Program-made: the position numbers and the translations under genes
The notes under the pieces: generated by a model
Told to the model about the DNA's origin: nothing
Databases searched by the model: none
The model's input: only the letters and a program-made list of their open reading frames with translations
In this document: positions 33,649 through 44,168 of the stretch, in pieces
Layout: each line of letters starts with the position of its first letter
Position numbering within the stretch: position 1 is the stretch's first letter
Assembly (NCBI GenBank): GCA_030734395.1
Contig: JAUZTG010000042.1
Span: 1,302,001 to 1,366,000, forward strand
Origin: Sarocladium kiliense
Lineage: Eukaryota; Ascomycota; Sordariomycetes; Hypocreales; Sarocladiaceae
DNA length: 64,000 bases
Direction of reading: 5' to 3'

Positions 33649-34887
33649 CTATTTGAACTCTGCAGGGATGAGCTTTGCCTTCTTCATCAGCTCAAAAGTC
33701 GCTCCCCAAGTCTCTGCCGGCTTCCTCTCCTCCTTGAACCCAGCCACATCATACAGTTTCGACATGTCGTACTGACGATCAAAGTCGAATTGAGTCAGAA
33801 GGAAGTACTCAAAGCCCGGGAAGATCCTGTCGTTGTCTGCATGGCCCTTGCGAATACCATACTTTTCTTCCATCTTCTCCCACGTCGCTTTATTGTCCTT
33901 GATGTAGCGACGCACCTCAATTGGAGATTGCTTCTCACTCTTGACACCTTTGAGGCCGAACAGCGAGCATAGAACCGGCCACTTGTCGCGCCAGCAGTGG
34001 GCAGCTCGCTCATCAGCGACGTTAAAGGCATCGCCCTTCTTGGTTGTTGGCGCGAAGCAGACGTGAATCGTCTCTCGGGCGTTCATTGCTGCTGATGAAT
34101 CCTGACACTTTGCGACCCAGGATTTATCTGATCCAGGGAACGGGCATTCAGCACCCTCGCCGTTGATCTCTCGGTAAAGGCTGAAGAAGAAGCCCATCGC
34201 CATGTTGAGGGAGTAGAAATTCTGGTTGGGTACGAAGCCGAGGATGATGTCTGGTCGGGTCTCGACCCAAGACCAAGGCTTGTCCTTTGCATATTCGGTG
34301 ATCCAGTCCAGTTGTGGGTAGTAAAACAGAGTGGCGCCGAAAGCACCCTCCAGACGAGGAGTGTCTTCTTTGAAGGGGGGAACAAGATGCGCTGGGCGAT
34401 TCTCGAGCAGATGGCAGCCGTAGGCCTTGGCTCCAGTTTGATTCACGACGAACTCAAGTTTTGGGCAGACCTTGTCCACGGCGATGGTGGCGCGCTTGAA
34501 CATCTCAACATTCTCACGGACCTCCACCGGGTTGTCCGTGTTTGCCTTGTATGCTGTGGAGGGGAGTTAGACAAACCACTTTCAATGTCGTGAGAGCCCT
34601 CACTCACCCAAGTAGATGAGATGTGTCACATTCTTGATTCCACCGATCTCTCTCAACTTCTTCTCAATGGTCTCTTGATCATCATCCAGGAGGTTGATGC
34701 CGGAAGTAATGCTGAGCCGGTCATCATTCGGCCAGAAGGACTCCTCGACAGTCAAGGGTCGGTTCGTCAAGGCCAAAACGCCACTCCAAATGCCCTTCTT
34801 AGGGTAGTCGTTGAGAATCTCGTTGACAAACGACCAGCCTGAGACACCACTCGCGCCGAAGATGATGGCGACCTTGCCTTCGGTCAT
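33649..34887 (-). CDS. PRISE-type SDR reductase (progesterone 5-beta-reductase/iridoid synthase-like)
   Basis: Two exons on the minus strand: 34887-34608 and 34553-33649, giving 394 residues. The 54-nt intron (34607-34554) has donor GTGAGT and acceptor CACAG. The NAD(P)-binding motif GASGVSG lies at residues about 11-17. The PRISE catalytic elements are both visible: Lys136 in NQTGAKAYG and Tyr172 in FYYPQLD. Length fits the family. PRISE enzymes reduce the C=C bond of enones with NADPH; fungal members are poorly studied and some act in secondary metabolism. The convergent sugar-type transporter could supply or export a related compound, but that is only a neighbourhood guess. Confidence 0.88.
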
Positions 34888-35388
34888 GCTGTGCTACTTT
34901 AGATCGAGTTGCGACAAGAAAGCGTAAAGTGCTGTGAAGGAAATTGAGTATACACAGGGACCAGGAGAAGCAATTTCCGATACAACCCCCTAAAACATAT
35001 GCTCTCAATGACGAGCACTTGGCTTCTTTATTTTATTCGCCATCGTGAAACTATCGTGGAGTTGTACTTCCGTTTGCTCGGGACTGCCCGCAGCGGGGGC
35101 TCTTGCGCTGGGTGAGCTTTTCCGGTGAACATGACCGATCTGAGGATTTCCTGTCGCAGCCGAAAAGAAACAAGGATGACCTATACAAATGATCGTGAGT
35201 ATACATGAGCGAAGCCATGCAAAAAATAAATAAACATATTCATCTGATCTCCCATATAGGATGCACGAGTTCAGCGTGTCGGGAAGTGCAGGGCAGGGTG
35301 GTGTGCTGAAGCAAGGAGGTATCATCCTCGCTTCCGCACGGAGCCTGAAGGCTTCAATACGAACTAGTTCAGCTTCCGACTCGATCAT

Positions 35389-35416
35389 ATGGCCTCTTAT
35401 ACATGGCCTCTTATAC
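35389..35416. repeat. Tandem duplication, 2 x 14 bp
   Basis: ATGGCCTCTTATAC occurs twice in direct tandem (35389-35402 and 35403-35416). Confidence 0.9.
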
Positions 35417-35624
35417 ACCGACTTCCATGTCAGCTGCGTGACTTGCTGAATGTCGGTACAGTGTGTGTCTGAGTTCAGCTTGTAGGAGAGCAAGCATAGG
35501 ATACCAACTCCTCCAACAAAGCTTACCCGGGACCAAGATTTCTTCTTCGAGCTCCGAACGTACTGCGAGGTTTAGACTGAAGTATCACTTCCGAGCTCAG
35601 TTAGGTGTGTTTGATTTGGCAACC

Positions 35625-35648
35625 GACTATTTTACTGACTATTTTACT
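35625..35648. repeat. Tandem duplication, 2 x 12 bp
   Basis: GACTATTTTACT occurs twice in direct tandem (35625-35636 and 35637-35648) within AT-rich sequence. Confidence 0.9.
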
Positions 35649-36258
35649 GATTTCTTTTTCTTTAACTAAATATGGTTGCCACGTAATCGAAAAATGGCGG
35701 ATCATCAACCTCTTGACATTAACTGCCCGGGGTTGGACCTGAATCCCTGTAAATTTAAGGAGACTATCCACATGCAAGCATCTGCGGATTGGGAAATATC
35801 TTGTATTTGATTGCATGCTCAACTAGTGAGGCTTCGCACAACAAATGTTCGAGCACAACGACTTCTTGATACCCTAAGCGAGATGACGCATATTCGTCGG
35901 TAACACACTGCCAGCCGCCCACTTGTGAAAATCCATTTTGATTGTTTCGTCGATACTGGTAATTAACGGTTGGTTATTGGTTATGAAGATCGCAAGGCTG
36001 TCTAGATCTAGACTGATGTCTTTCATTTACTTTCACATCCTGGAGCCAGTTGCCGTGATTTGCTTTCAACAAAGGCATGTGAGTCAGTGAGTGATATTAG
36101 AACGACGTGGAATATTTACACATTCTTTAGATTCTGGGAGGCGCGGCCTTCTCTGAAATCAAAGCTTCCTTACACGTCTGCGCACATCCCACTAGTCGCG
36201 GGTACACGATTATCCACAGGCTAGCCCGGCTGGTAGCCACTCGGACAGAGAGAAGATA

Positions 36259-36513
36259 ATGTCAAAGCCACTTGATCATGAAGAAGTTCTCGCGCTTGAG
36301 AAAAGATTGCAATCTGCTTTAGCTGAGCGGTCTGCCTTACAAGCAAAAGCGCAGGGATGCGAAGCAACTCTTGGAGCTAAGCTCGTCGAAGGAGACCTGC
36401 TTGCCATGGCTTGGGCGCAAGACGATCTGGAACAAGCACAGAAGGACTACAATGAAGCTGACAAAAAGTGTGAGGAGGCTCAAAAGGCCCTTGTAGGTTT
36501 CAAAAGGCAGTAG
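36259..36513 (+). CDS. Small coiled-coil protein (84 aa)
   Basis: ATG at 36259, single exon. The whole chain is predicted helix, Ala/Glu/Gln/Lys/Leu-rich, forming two helices (LALEKRLQSALAERSALQAK and AQDDLEQAQKDYNEADKKCE) around a short loop with GDLL. The hairpin layout resembles the proteins at 25716-26063 and 39082-39747. There is no signal peptide, membrane segment or known domain. Function unknown; a structural or partner-binding coiled coil is the most that can be said. Confidence 0.5.
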   Translation: MSKPLDHEEVLALEKRLQSALAERSALQAKAQGCEATLGAKLVEGDLLAMAWAQDDLEQAQKDYNEADKKCEEAQKALVGFKRQ

Positions 36514-37072
36514 CGCAACATCTCAGGACAGGGAGACATCAGCTCTTGATTCACAGTTACTAGATTGGATGTAAAGATTAAAAGCCTAGTTTTCATTAAA
36601 GCCGGCTTTTCATAACTTCGTGTGAGCAGAATCACTCGTAGGATGAACGGTAGCCGTCAATTTCGAGCTGACTTAAAGGAATCAGTGAACCCGCGGGGAG
36701 AAACCGTATTGTTGATACCCATGACAATGCGAGCTCTAGATTGTGCGGACCGAACCGCGAATAAACCACTAAGGGATTAGAGCGCCTGAGCTCTGGAACC
36801 TCTTTGATGCCCTTCTCTTTCTGCCATGTGATCAAACGGTTCGGCATGTCTTGTGCCTTTGAGGACACACAAATTACTTTGAAGCATAAAATACAGAAGT
36901 CCCCTCTTTAACGCGGTGAAGATATAGTCTTCGTAGTTTAAAACGCATCGACTCTCCTCCTCGGTTTCCCTGTGTATTCGCAATTGCCTGCAGACATATC
37001 TCCTATCGCACCGTTGGCATAGATTACTCCTTCAGTTGACTGGCAACTCCTTAGACCGAGGCTAAGTTTACG
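36514..37072. other. Spacer between small coiled-coil genes
   Basis: About 560 bases. A minus-strand open frame at 36632-36868 has no protein features. It presumably contains the promoter of the gene at 37073. Confidence 0.35.
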
Positions 37073-37402
37073 ATGCCTTCTTACAAAGAGACTCTAGATC
37101 ACCATGACTGGCTCGTGCGTAATATGGAAAGTGCGAAAGAGAGAGTTTGGAGCAAACAGAATGATCTTTCGGAGAGGGAGCGGGTGCTGGATCGTATCAG
37201 GAACCAGCTAGAGGATGCCGAGCGATCTCGATACAGGTCTGAGATCTGCCGACTCAAGGACGCCAAAGAAGCTGAGAAGTCTCAAATTCGCGATATCAAA
37301 GCTGATGTTAAGCGCTACCAAAGTGATGTCGAGTATTGGTTCAACAAGGTCGAAGAGGCTCAGCGCGAGCTTGCTCGATATCGCCAGGCTCAGAGCATCT
37401 GA
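37073..37402 (+). CDS. Small coiled-coil protein (109 aa)
   Basis: ATG at 37073, single exon. It is extremely charged (Glu, Asp, Arg, Lys) and almost wholly helical, with long coiled-coil segments from about residue 12 to the end. RIRNQLEDAERSRYRSEICR can be laid against TIDEQLEHARAAERLKEVDR of the protein at 38503-38826, which suggests the two are diverged paralogues. No known domain. Function unknown. Confidence 0.55.
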   Translation: MPSYKETLDHHDWLVRNMESAKERVWSKQNDLSERERVLDRIRNQLEDAERSRYRSEICRLKDAKEAEKSQIRDIKADVKRYQSDVEYWFNKVEEAQRELARYRQAQSI

Positions 37403-38502
37403 TATTGTACAATTACCGAAGTAAAAGGCAATCATTGGGTTAGTTACAGTATGAAGTAGCCTATGTAAAATTGGACAACCAACTTTTCCACCAAATACAG
37501 CTTCCGCTGGGAAGCAGAACCGCGTCTCGTTTTGGACTGAAACTCAAAGCACATGTGATTTGTGAAGCTACATTTTGAGACGCATCAACGTCGTCTCGAC
37601 TCTCGTATCCTGTTGTTTGGGGCTATATCTTTGCGGTGATCATTCCAACACCATATCTCTTGAGTGTACATAGGTGCTGCCATTCACATTCTTGGAAAGA
37701 CACCATGCAGCGCTTCAACCGTGTTTTGCTAAAAGCCAGGTTCAACCTGACAGTCAATAGTCATACGAGAGCCTTGTCACTCACAGGGCACCTACACCAA
37801 ATATCTGTCAATGCTTTAAATAGATTTGGTAGATCCCGGCGCCTGATTTTGTATGTCAGGAAAGATCATGCCGGGCTTACATGGCGATTCACGGACAGGT
37901 ACGTGACTGAAGACCTCATGGTCTCCTAACTGTTGGGTCTGGCTCGGGGTCGAGGTGTACGACGACGGTCTGAGTCGCATTATGCGGGCTTCCCATCAAT
38001 GCTTGTCTCATTCCCCTCTGGGCGTCTTTGTGGACAAACAACGAGCTGTGAAGTGCTGTTGGCGCCTGACTGACAGCAACCGGCCTTGCCGCAAGTAACA
38101 AGGCCATGAACAGTTCAGCGCTTGCGTACTCGCTAATCAGGTCGTAACTCGCATAAGACCGATGTTTGAATGGCTGGCATTGCACGCTAGCAAGCTATCT
38201 GTGATTCGAGCGGGCTGTTGCACGACTAATAGGCTCGGCCGCTCAACCCAAGGTCAGGCAAACTTCCAGTGACATGCTGTGCGATCTTCCGACTCAAGCC
38301 GAGAAATACGCTCTGAATAGAGCATTGGTGTTTCGTGATACGAGGGCAACTCTGTCCGGCTCCTTAAAACTACAAATATAAATCTTGGACCCCAAACCCA
38401 AACACGCCACAGATACCGCTATCTCAGTTTGTCTGATGCACACTCTGGCGAAGACTTGCACCAAATTTACTTCACAGCATTCATATAACTCTTTCCCTCA
38501 AG
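37403..38502. other. Spacer between small coiled-coil genes
   Basis: About 1.1 kb. A short ATG-initiated frame at 37705-37929 (74 aa, basic, mitochondrial-like start) is possible but not supported enough to call a gene. Confidence 0.35.
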
Positions 38503-38826
38503 ATGATGAGCCCCAACGGACGTCCTCTCACCGAGGAAGAGAGAATATATTGGCGGCAGGAACTGGCTGATGTGGAGGAACGTCTCCGATCCATCGCGAG
38601 AGATATCTCAAGTTGTCGCACTAGGTTGGACACGATTGACGAGCAACTTGAGCATGCTCGGGCTGCCGAAAGATTGAAAGAGGTCGACAGAATTGCAAAC
38701 GTCATGCATGAAGAAAAAGGCAAGCTCTATGGGCTCAAGGAGGATCAATATGAGGCTGCTTGTCGGCTTAACATGATCCGTATAAAGCTGGAGATGGGCT
38801 GGGATCTGATGCCAGGAGTCATGTAG
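38503..38826 (+). CDS. Small coiled-coil protein (107 aa)
   Basis: ATG at 38503 (a second ATG follows directly), single exon. Residues about 9-95 are two or three predicted coiled-coil helices with dense Glu/Arg/Lys and Leu/Ile heptads; the end is hydrophobic (MGWDLMPGVM). It is the probable paralogue of the protein at 37073-37402, with weaker local similarity to 24620-24844. No known domain. Function unknown. Confidence 0.55.
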   Translation: MMSPNGRPLTEEERIYWRQELADVEERLRSIARDISSCRTRLDTIDEQLEHARAAERLKEVDRIANVMHEEKGKLYGLKEDQYEAACRLNMIRIKLEMGWDLMPGVM

Positions 38827-39081
38827 CTCGGTCACGTCAATGAAGGTGGAATTCATCATATTGGAGAGACTCAAGATGCGTGATTAAGGCACTGAGAATA
38901 TAACGGGCGGCTGTTTCGATGTGTCGTCTGAGTCGAAGCAGTAGTGACGAAAATTTGTCTAATATCGCCTTCCCCGTACCCGCATCTGAATCAATGCGAA
39001 GATGATGAATATATTCCACATTGCTCTCCACGTTCCCCCATACAACTCTCAATCATTGAAGACAATAGTTTAACCGAAAAT

Positions 39082-39747
39082 ATGCCTCTCCCTCCACTAG
39101 CGAGAGCCGAGCGTGAGGCACGTACACATGAGCTTCAGGACCTTAAGCAAGAAGAGGCAAAGCTTGGAGTATTCATCGAGGCATCTACCCAAATCCTGGA
39201 AGGGGCACAGGGAGACCTAGCGAGAGCCATTGAAGCCGGAAAGGATTCACGGGACCTACAGGAGACAGTTGCGGTAGCCAAAATAGGGCAGGCGACGCAT
39301 CTTGTCGAGCTCGATAAAGTGCTGGAAAAGATCGAGATTGTAGGTTATGAGCTCCGTGCTGGCAAGAAGATTACACAGCCTGAGCCCGAACTCGAAGTCA
39401 AAGTGGACAATGAGTCGGATGCCGAAACCACAGTCGGTTCCAATGGCGACACTGATACTGAGTCAGGCATCGAGTCACACATCGAATCGGATACTAAATC
39501 GAAGGACGGCGATGACACGGACGTGGCTGCTGAGTTTCAGGTTGATTCTGGCACAAATCCCTCCAGCAAGTCCGGGTCCGACGTCAGCTCCAATGCCACT
39601 TCTCGACTTGAGTCCGTCAAGACGGAAGTTCGGCGGGAGAGCAAGCTGCGGATCAAGCTTCAGATCCAGCACGATGCCAGGTCAGCCATCACATCTAAGC
39701 TCAGAGTGGACAGCAAACCCATGGCGGAATCCGCTGCGAAGCAGTAG
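39082..39747 (+). CDS. Coiled-coil protein with acidic Ser/Asp-rich tail (221 aa)
   Basis: ATG at 39082; the frame is open further upstream but only with non-ATG codons. Residues about 5-100 are a helical hairpin similar in layout to the proteins at 36259 and 25716 (HELQDLKQEEAKLGVFIEAS, then VAVAKIGQATHLVELDKVLEK). Residues about 108-180 are a disordered Asp/Glu/Ser/Thr-rich segment. The last 40 are basic (VKTEVRRESKLRIKLQIQHD). It is the largest member of the local coiled-coil set. No known domain. Function unknown. Confidence 0.55.
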   Translation: MPLPPLARAEREARTHELQDLKQEEAKLGVFIEASTQILEGAQGDLARAIEAGKDSRDLQETVAVAKIGQATHLVELDKVLEKIEIVGYELRAGKKITQPEPELEVKVDNESDAETTVGSNGDTDTESGIESHIESDTKSKDGDDTDVAAEFQVDSGTNPSSKSGSDVSSNATSRLESVKTEVRRESKLRIKLQIQHDARSAITSKLRVDSKPMAESAAKQ

Positions 39748-39966
39748 GCCAAAGTTGATATTGACCCTGGAGTGAAGTACAAGGTGAACGCAGGGAGATC
39801 GAGTTCTGACACCTTAGAGACAGATATGTAGTCGCGAAGTCACTGGTCTGATGATGCCGGACTTGAGTCTCCGTTTGTGAGCCGAATCATATGCCCGAAG
39901 ACGTTAGTTATCTTGAAGCAATCAATGCTGAACTGAAATATCCTGTAAACGCCTGAACATCCTTCT

Positions 39967-42287
39967 CTATGTCCCGTTGGCCCTGCGACCACCTCTTGCA
40001 GCTCTTGTCACATGCCTCGTCAATACTTTTCTTGTCTCCACCAAACTTCTCTTCTGCTTGCTCTTCGCCTTGCCCATCGTCATGAAGATGTTCTTCTTTC
40101 TCGCCTTCTCCTTGTTGCTCGTACTCTTGCCCTCAGCCTCCTTCTTCGACTTGCGGATCGCCTGCGTGCTCTTGTGCTCCTCGCGCTCAGGCTTGCCCTC
40201 CTTGGCCAAAGCCACCTTCTCCTCCTTCGTCAGTTTACGGAGACGGGCGGGCGCCTCAATGTTCTCTGCCGTGACACCATCATCGAAATGGCGGCTTGCG
40301 TTGTCACCGTTCTTGCGACGTTTCTTGTTGCCCATTGAATCTTCAATAACAGCCGCGGCCCGAAGCTCTTGAAGTTTAGTGAGATCAGCTGGCGTGAGGA
40401 TAGTAGTGGTTGCAAGCTGGGAAATGCGCTCAATCTCGGCTGCTCGCTCCTCTTTCGTCTCATCGTCGTCGTCCTCCTCCTCGTCTGCCCCGTTTGTCTT
40501 CTGCTTCTTGGGCTCTGGTTCATCATCGTCCGAGTGGCTGACGTTGATCCACTCGCCAGATTCAGAGCTATCATCAGAATCGATTTCCCAGCCATCAGAG
40601 TCCTCTGCCTCATCCTCTTCGTCATCCTCTCCATCCTCAGGTAGGCCCTTCTCCGCTCGTTTCCGCTTCTTCTCATCCTCCTTCCATTTCGCCAAGAGAT
40701 CCAGGCCCTCAATGCCACCAATCTCTTCTTCACCATACTTGAGCTGCGAGAGGGTCCCAGCCTTGAGCCCAATTGTAGCGTTCTTGCCTCGGTCCCTCTT
40801 CTTCAAGAGCTCCGCACCAACCTCCCGGTACAATGACAGCAGACCCTTCGCGGCCATCATCACGCCCTTGTCCTTGCTCTTGCGGTACTGAACGAGGTCT
40901 TGAAGGAGAGTATCGGTCATCGCAAGGGGCTGTCGTGCGCAAATCTCGCGGATCGAATTCAATCCAGCAGCAGCAACTTCGGATGCCGATGCCTCAGAAA
41001 CGAACTCATTCGCAATCTTTTGCAACAGCGGCTCCAAAACGTCCGGTGGTACCAAATTATGTGTTCCTTGTGCTAATGAGGCCAGGAAAGACGTGACACT
41101 CTGCTGGCGTGGGGTAAGGAACTTGATGAACCACGAGTACAGTGGCACGATGGTGAGTTTGTGGAGGCCGACGAGACGAGTGACGAGCTGGAGGACAAGG
41201 AGCTTCGTGTCTAGTGACAGCTTTGTCTTCGTATTCTGGAGGTGTTTTGAGAAGAGCTGCTCTGCAAAGTCCTGAGAATCGTGCAAGAGATGAAGAGCTG
41301 AGAAGTTGAGAGGATGAGGCTTATCCTTCTTCTTGTTTGATCGCTTCATCTTTTCCACAGCCTTGCTGTAGGTCTTCTTTTGCTTTTTAGTCTTCTTGTT
41401 GATGCCCATCTGATGCTTGATCTTGCCGAGGTCTACCTCTTCGTCACTGCTCTCGTCTTCGATTTCTTCTCGCTCCTTGTCACCTCCAAGGAAGAAGCGA
41501 ACTGCACCAATGACCACCTTCTCATTGTCTGCAAGACATGCTTCTTTCATCACATCGACAGGCTTGGCATCGGCCCATATCTGCCTCTTCCACAGCTCTC
41601 GCGTAAGTTTTATGGCCCAAATTGCACGAGGGGACGAGCGGTCTGCAGTGACGAGGTTGTAGAGCACAGTCTGGATCGTGCGGTTCAGTGGGTGGTCAAT
41701 ATGTTTTGAATTCGCGTTTCGAACATCGCTCAGGATCTTGCTGAAAAGCAGCTCGCGCAGGGATTTGCTTGGAGACGAGACGAGGATCGGGAAGAGGGCG
41801 GTAAGGACGTTGGATGAATCGATGATGTCTTTGCGGCGGAGGAGGAGCAGGCTGCCAACCATCTTCTCCCGCAGTTCGGGATGAAGGGAGGCATGGTGCT
41901 CAGCAAGGATATCCTTGAGCTCGTCAGGGAATTCTCGGGTCTCCTCGGGGTAGCACTCGGCGACGTGGGCGATCAAGTCGATCAGGTTGTGGAAAGACTC
42001 GACCAGGCTCGCGCTAGCGTTCGACGGTGCCAACAGAAACAGTTGTCGTTGCGACTCGTACTGCTCCCATTGCCGCAGGAAGTCGTCTTTGTATGATCTG
42101 TGTCGTTAGCTTTTGGGTCAATTGATCGCTGGAGGAGCGTCGAAACGTACTTTGGGTCGCGGCGGATCTTCTGCTGTAGACTCGCGCTGGAATGGAAGTG
42201 TCAGTATGGAATCTGCAGCTGCGAAGAGATTGGAGCTTACAAGTCTGCATCGATCTTCTCGAGAGCCGCAACTTTTCTTTTCGCCAT
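39967..42287 (-). CDS. SDA1: SDA1, 60S ribosomal subunit biogenesis factor
   Basis: Three exons on the minus strand: 42287-42241, 42186-42151 (36-nt micro-exon) and 42097-39967, giving 737 residues. Donors GTAAGC and GTACGT and acceptors CCAG and CACAG restore the conserved start MAKRKVAALEK, followed by SLQQKIRRDPK and SYKDDFLRQWEQYESQ. An N-terminal NUC130/3NT-type domain with helical repeats is followed by long acidic tracts (DEEEDDDDE) and a Lys/Arg-rich SDA1 C-terminus with nuclear signals. The family acts in nuclear pre-60S maturation and export and affects cell-cycle start in yeast. Without the two short 5' exons the protein would lack its conserved N-terminus. Confidence 0.95.
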
Positions 42288-42975
42288 CTTGCAGAAGGTG
42301 ACGGGCGCAACTGCTGGTGCTGTGAGAGTGGCGGGGCGTCGAACATGCTGCGAAGAAAAAAGTTAGGAAACTCTCACCCTGATAACACCGATAAGGAACC
42401 CGATAACACCACGATAAGGCATTGGCGCGCATGCGCTTGCGGACTCGATTCAGGGACCTTAGAAACATTTGTACGGCACTCATGATTACGGATTAAACGA
42501 ATTCCATAGGCCTCTCATTTAATCTGCCGATTGACGATGGAGATGAGGACATTCCTTCAGTTAGGACCGTATTATAGCACATAGAGGCGAATGCACACGA
42601 GGACAACGCAAGATGAGAATCAGGTCTATGAATTCAGACGCAGGAGGGAATCGACTATTATACAACCCTTTTGTCGGGAAGACGGTGCTCTAAACCGCAC
42701 CCATCTACCCAGATGGACCAATGCTTTCTAATCTATGGGCCAGACATTACGCACGAAGTTCACCCAAGCCCCAGTAAGTATATCAGACACAGCGACATGG
42801 GCAAAAGACGCACGCCTAAGCCGAGACCGTCCCGGTCCAGGCTTCTCATGCTGCGACAAATCAAATGAACAGCCACCGCCCTCCCACTTCATGCCCAGCT
42901 CTTGGGACATGTCCTAGAGGGGCGGTCGACACCACCCATCATCAACCCCTTGAGTAGCACCAAGGAAGCAGGCGC
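42288..42975. other. Intergenic region between SDA1 and MIR1
   Basis: About 690 bases with no gene. It holds the SDA1 promoter and the 3' region of MIR1. Confidence 0.4.
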
Positions 42976-44168
42976 TTACTTGGCAATCTCGACACCGCCG
43001 GTGGCACCGAGAGCCTTCTTCAGGTCACCGTAGATGGCGAACTGACCGGCAGTAAGGGTACCGACCATGAAGAGACGAGCACCGATACCGCTGAAGGAAC
43101 CACGGAGACCGAGCTCCTTGGCGATCTTGATGAGGCGGGAGGTGGTACCCTCACCAGGCGCACCCTTGCTCTTGTTGATCTTGGAAAGCATGGTGTCGGC
43201 GGGCTGAGAAACAATGGCGGCGGCGAAACCGGCCATGAGACCGGAACCAAGGTTGGCGACGGTCTGCATACCATCGGACATCTCGCTCTTGGGGAACTGA
43301 CGGAAGACAGCCTCAGAGACCTTCTCGAAGGCGACGAACTTGGTCATGGTATAAGGGATCCTGGTAAATGAGTTAGCGACTTGTGTGTAGATACAATACT
43401 GTGAGCCAAGTGAACTTACTGCTTGAACAGGATGGGACCGAAGCCAGCGTAGAAAGCACCGACACCCTCGTTCTTGAGCATCTTGGTGAAACCACCGATG
43501 AGACCGTTGGCGTAGGTAGGCTCAGAGACGAGACGGATACGGGTAGCCTCGAGGGGGCAGAGGGCGATATCAGCGAAGAACTCGGCGGCACCAGCAGAAG
43601 CGAGGTAGACAGCAGTGCGGTTGTTGGAGGCAGCCTCGTAGCCGACCTGGTTAATGGCCTGCTGCTTGAAGAACTCGTAACCACCGAACTTGAGGGCACC
43701 CTGGAGGAAGTAACCAGCGAAGGTAGGACCAGCACCAGTGAGAAGAGCGCCAGCGCCCTCGTTCTGGATGACCTGGCGGAAACCGCCGATCATACCACGG
43801 TTGTAGGTGGCAGGGTCGAGCTGGATACGGGTCTTGACGCTGTAGAGAACATGTTAGCATTGAATCCGGCCCAAGAATAATTGCGCAGTCTGTAGCCAAG
43901 GTTCGGTAGAGTCTGGCCCGATCGGCCGCGTCACAGCCGAGCCAGACCAGCCTCGCGACAAAGTTGACAGGCGACATGCGCGAAGGGACGAAACGTACAC
44001 ATCGACGGGAGTCAGGCCACCGTGGGTGACGGAGCAGCAGACGGCACCAGCGAAGGCGAAGCGAGAGTAGAGGGAGAGGCCGGAAAGCTTGCCAGGCTCC
44101 TCAGCCTTGATGTTCTGGACGACGGCATCGAGCTTGGTCGAGCCGGTGGACTTTGCGGGAGCAGACAT
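42976..44168 (-). CDS. MIR1: Mitochondrial phosphate carrier
   Basis: Three exons on the minus strand: 44168-43999, 43839-43420 and 43360-42976, giving 324 residues. The introns (159 and 59 nt) are GT-AG and fall at TPVDV/VKTR and LFKQ/IPYT. All three mitochondrial-carrier signature motifs are intact: TPVDVVKTR, CPLEATRIR and QPADTMLSK. Six membrane segments are expected. The protein brings phosphate into the matrix with a proton, in the inner mitochondrial membrane, for ATP synthesis. Codon use is strongly biased towards C-ending codons, as expected for a highly expressed gene. Confidence 0.95.

Larger units (their letters stand above)
34888..36258. other. Non-coding stretch with two short tandem duplications
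   Basis: About 1.4 kb without a supported gene; it includes the promoter of the PRISE reductase. Two short exact tandem duplications are listed separately. Confidence 0.4.

Noticed and set aside
37705..37929. 74-codon frame with a basic, mitochondrial-like N-terminus
   Set aside because: Short and without homology or the coiled-coil character of its neighbours; too weak to call a gene.
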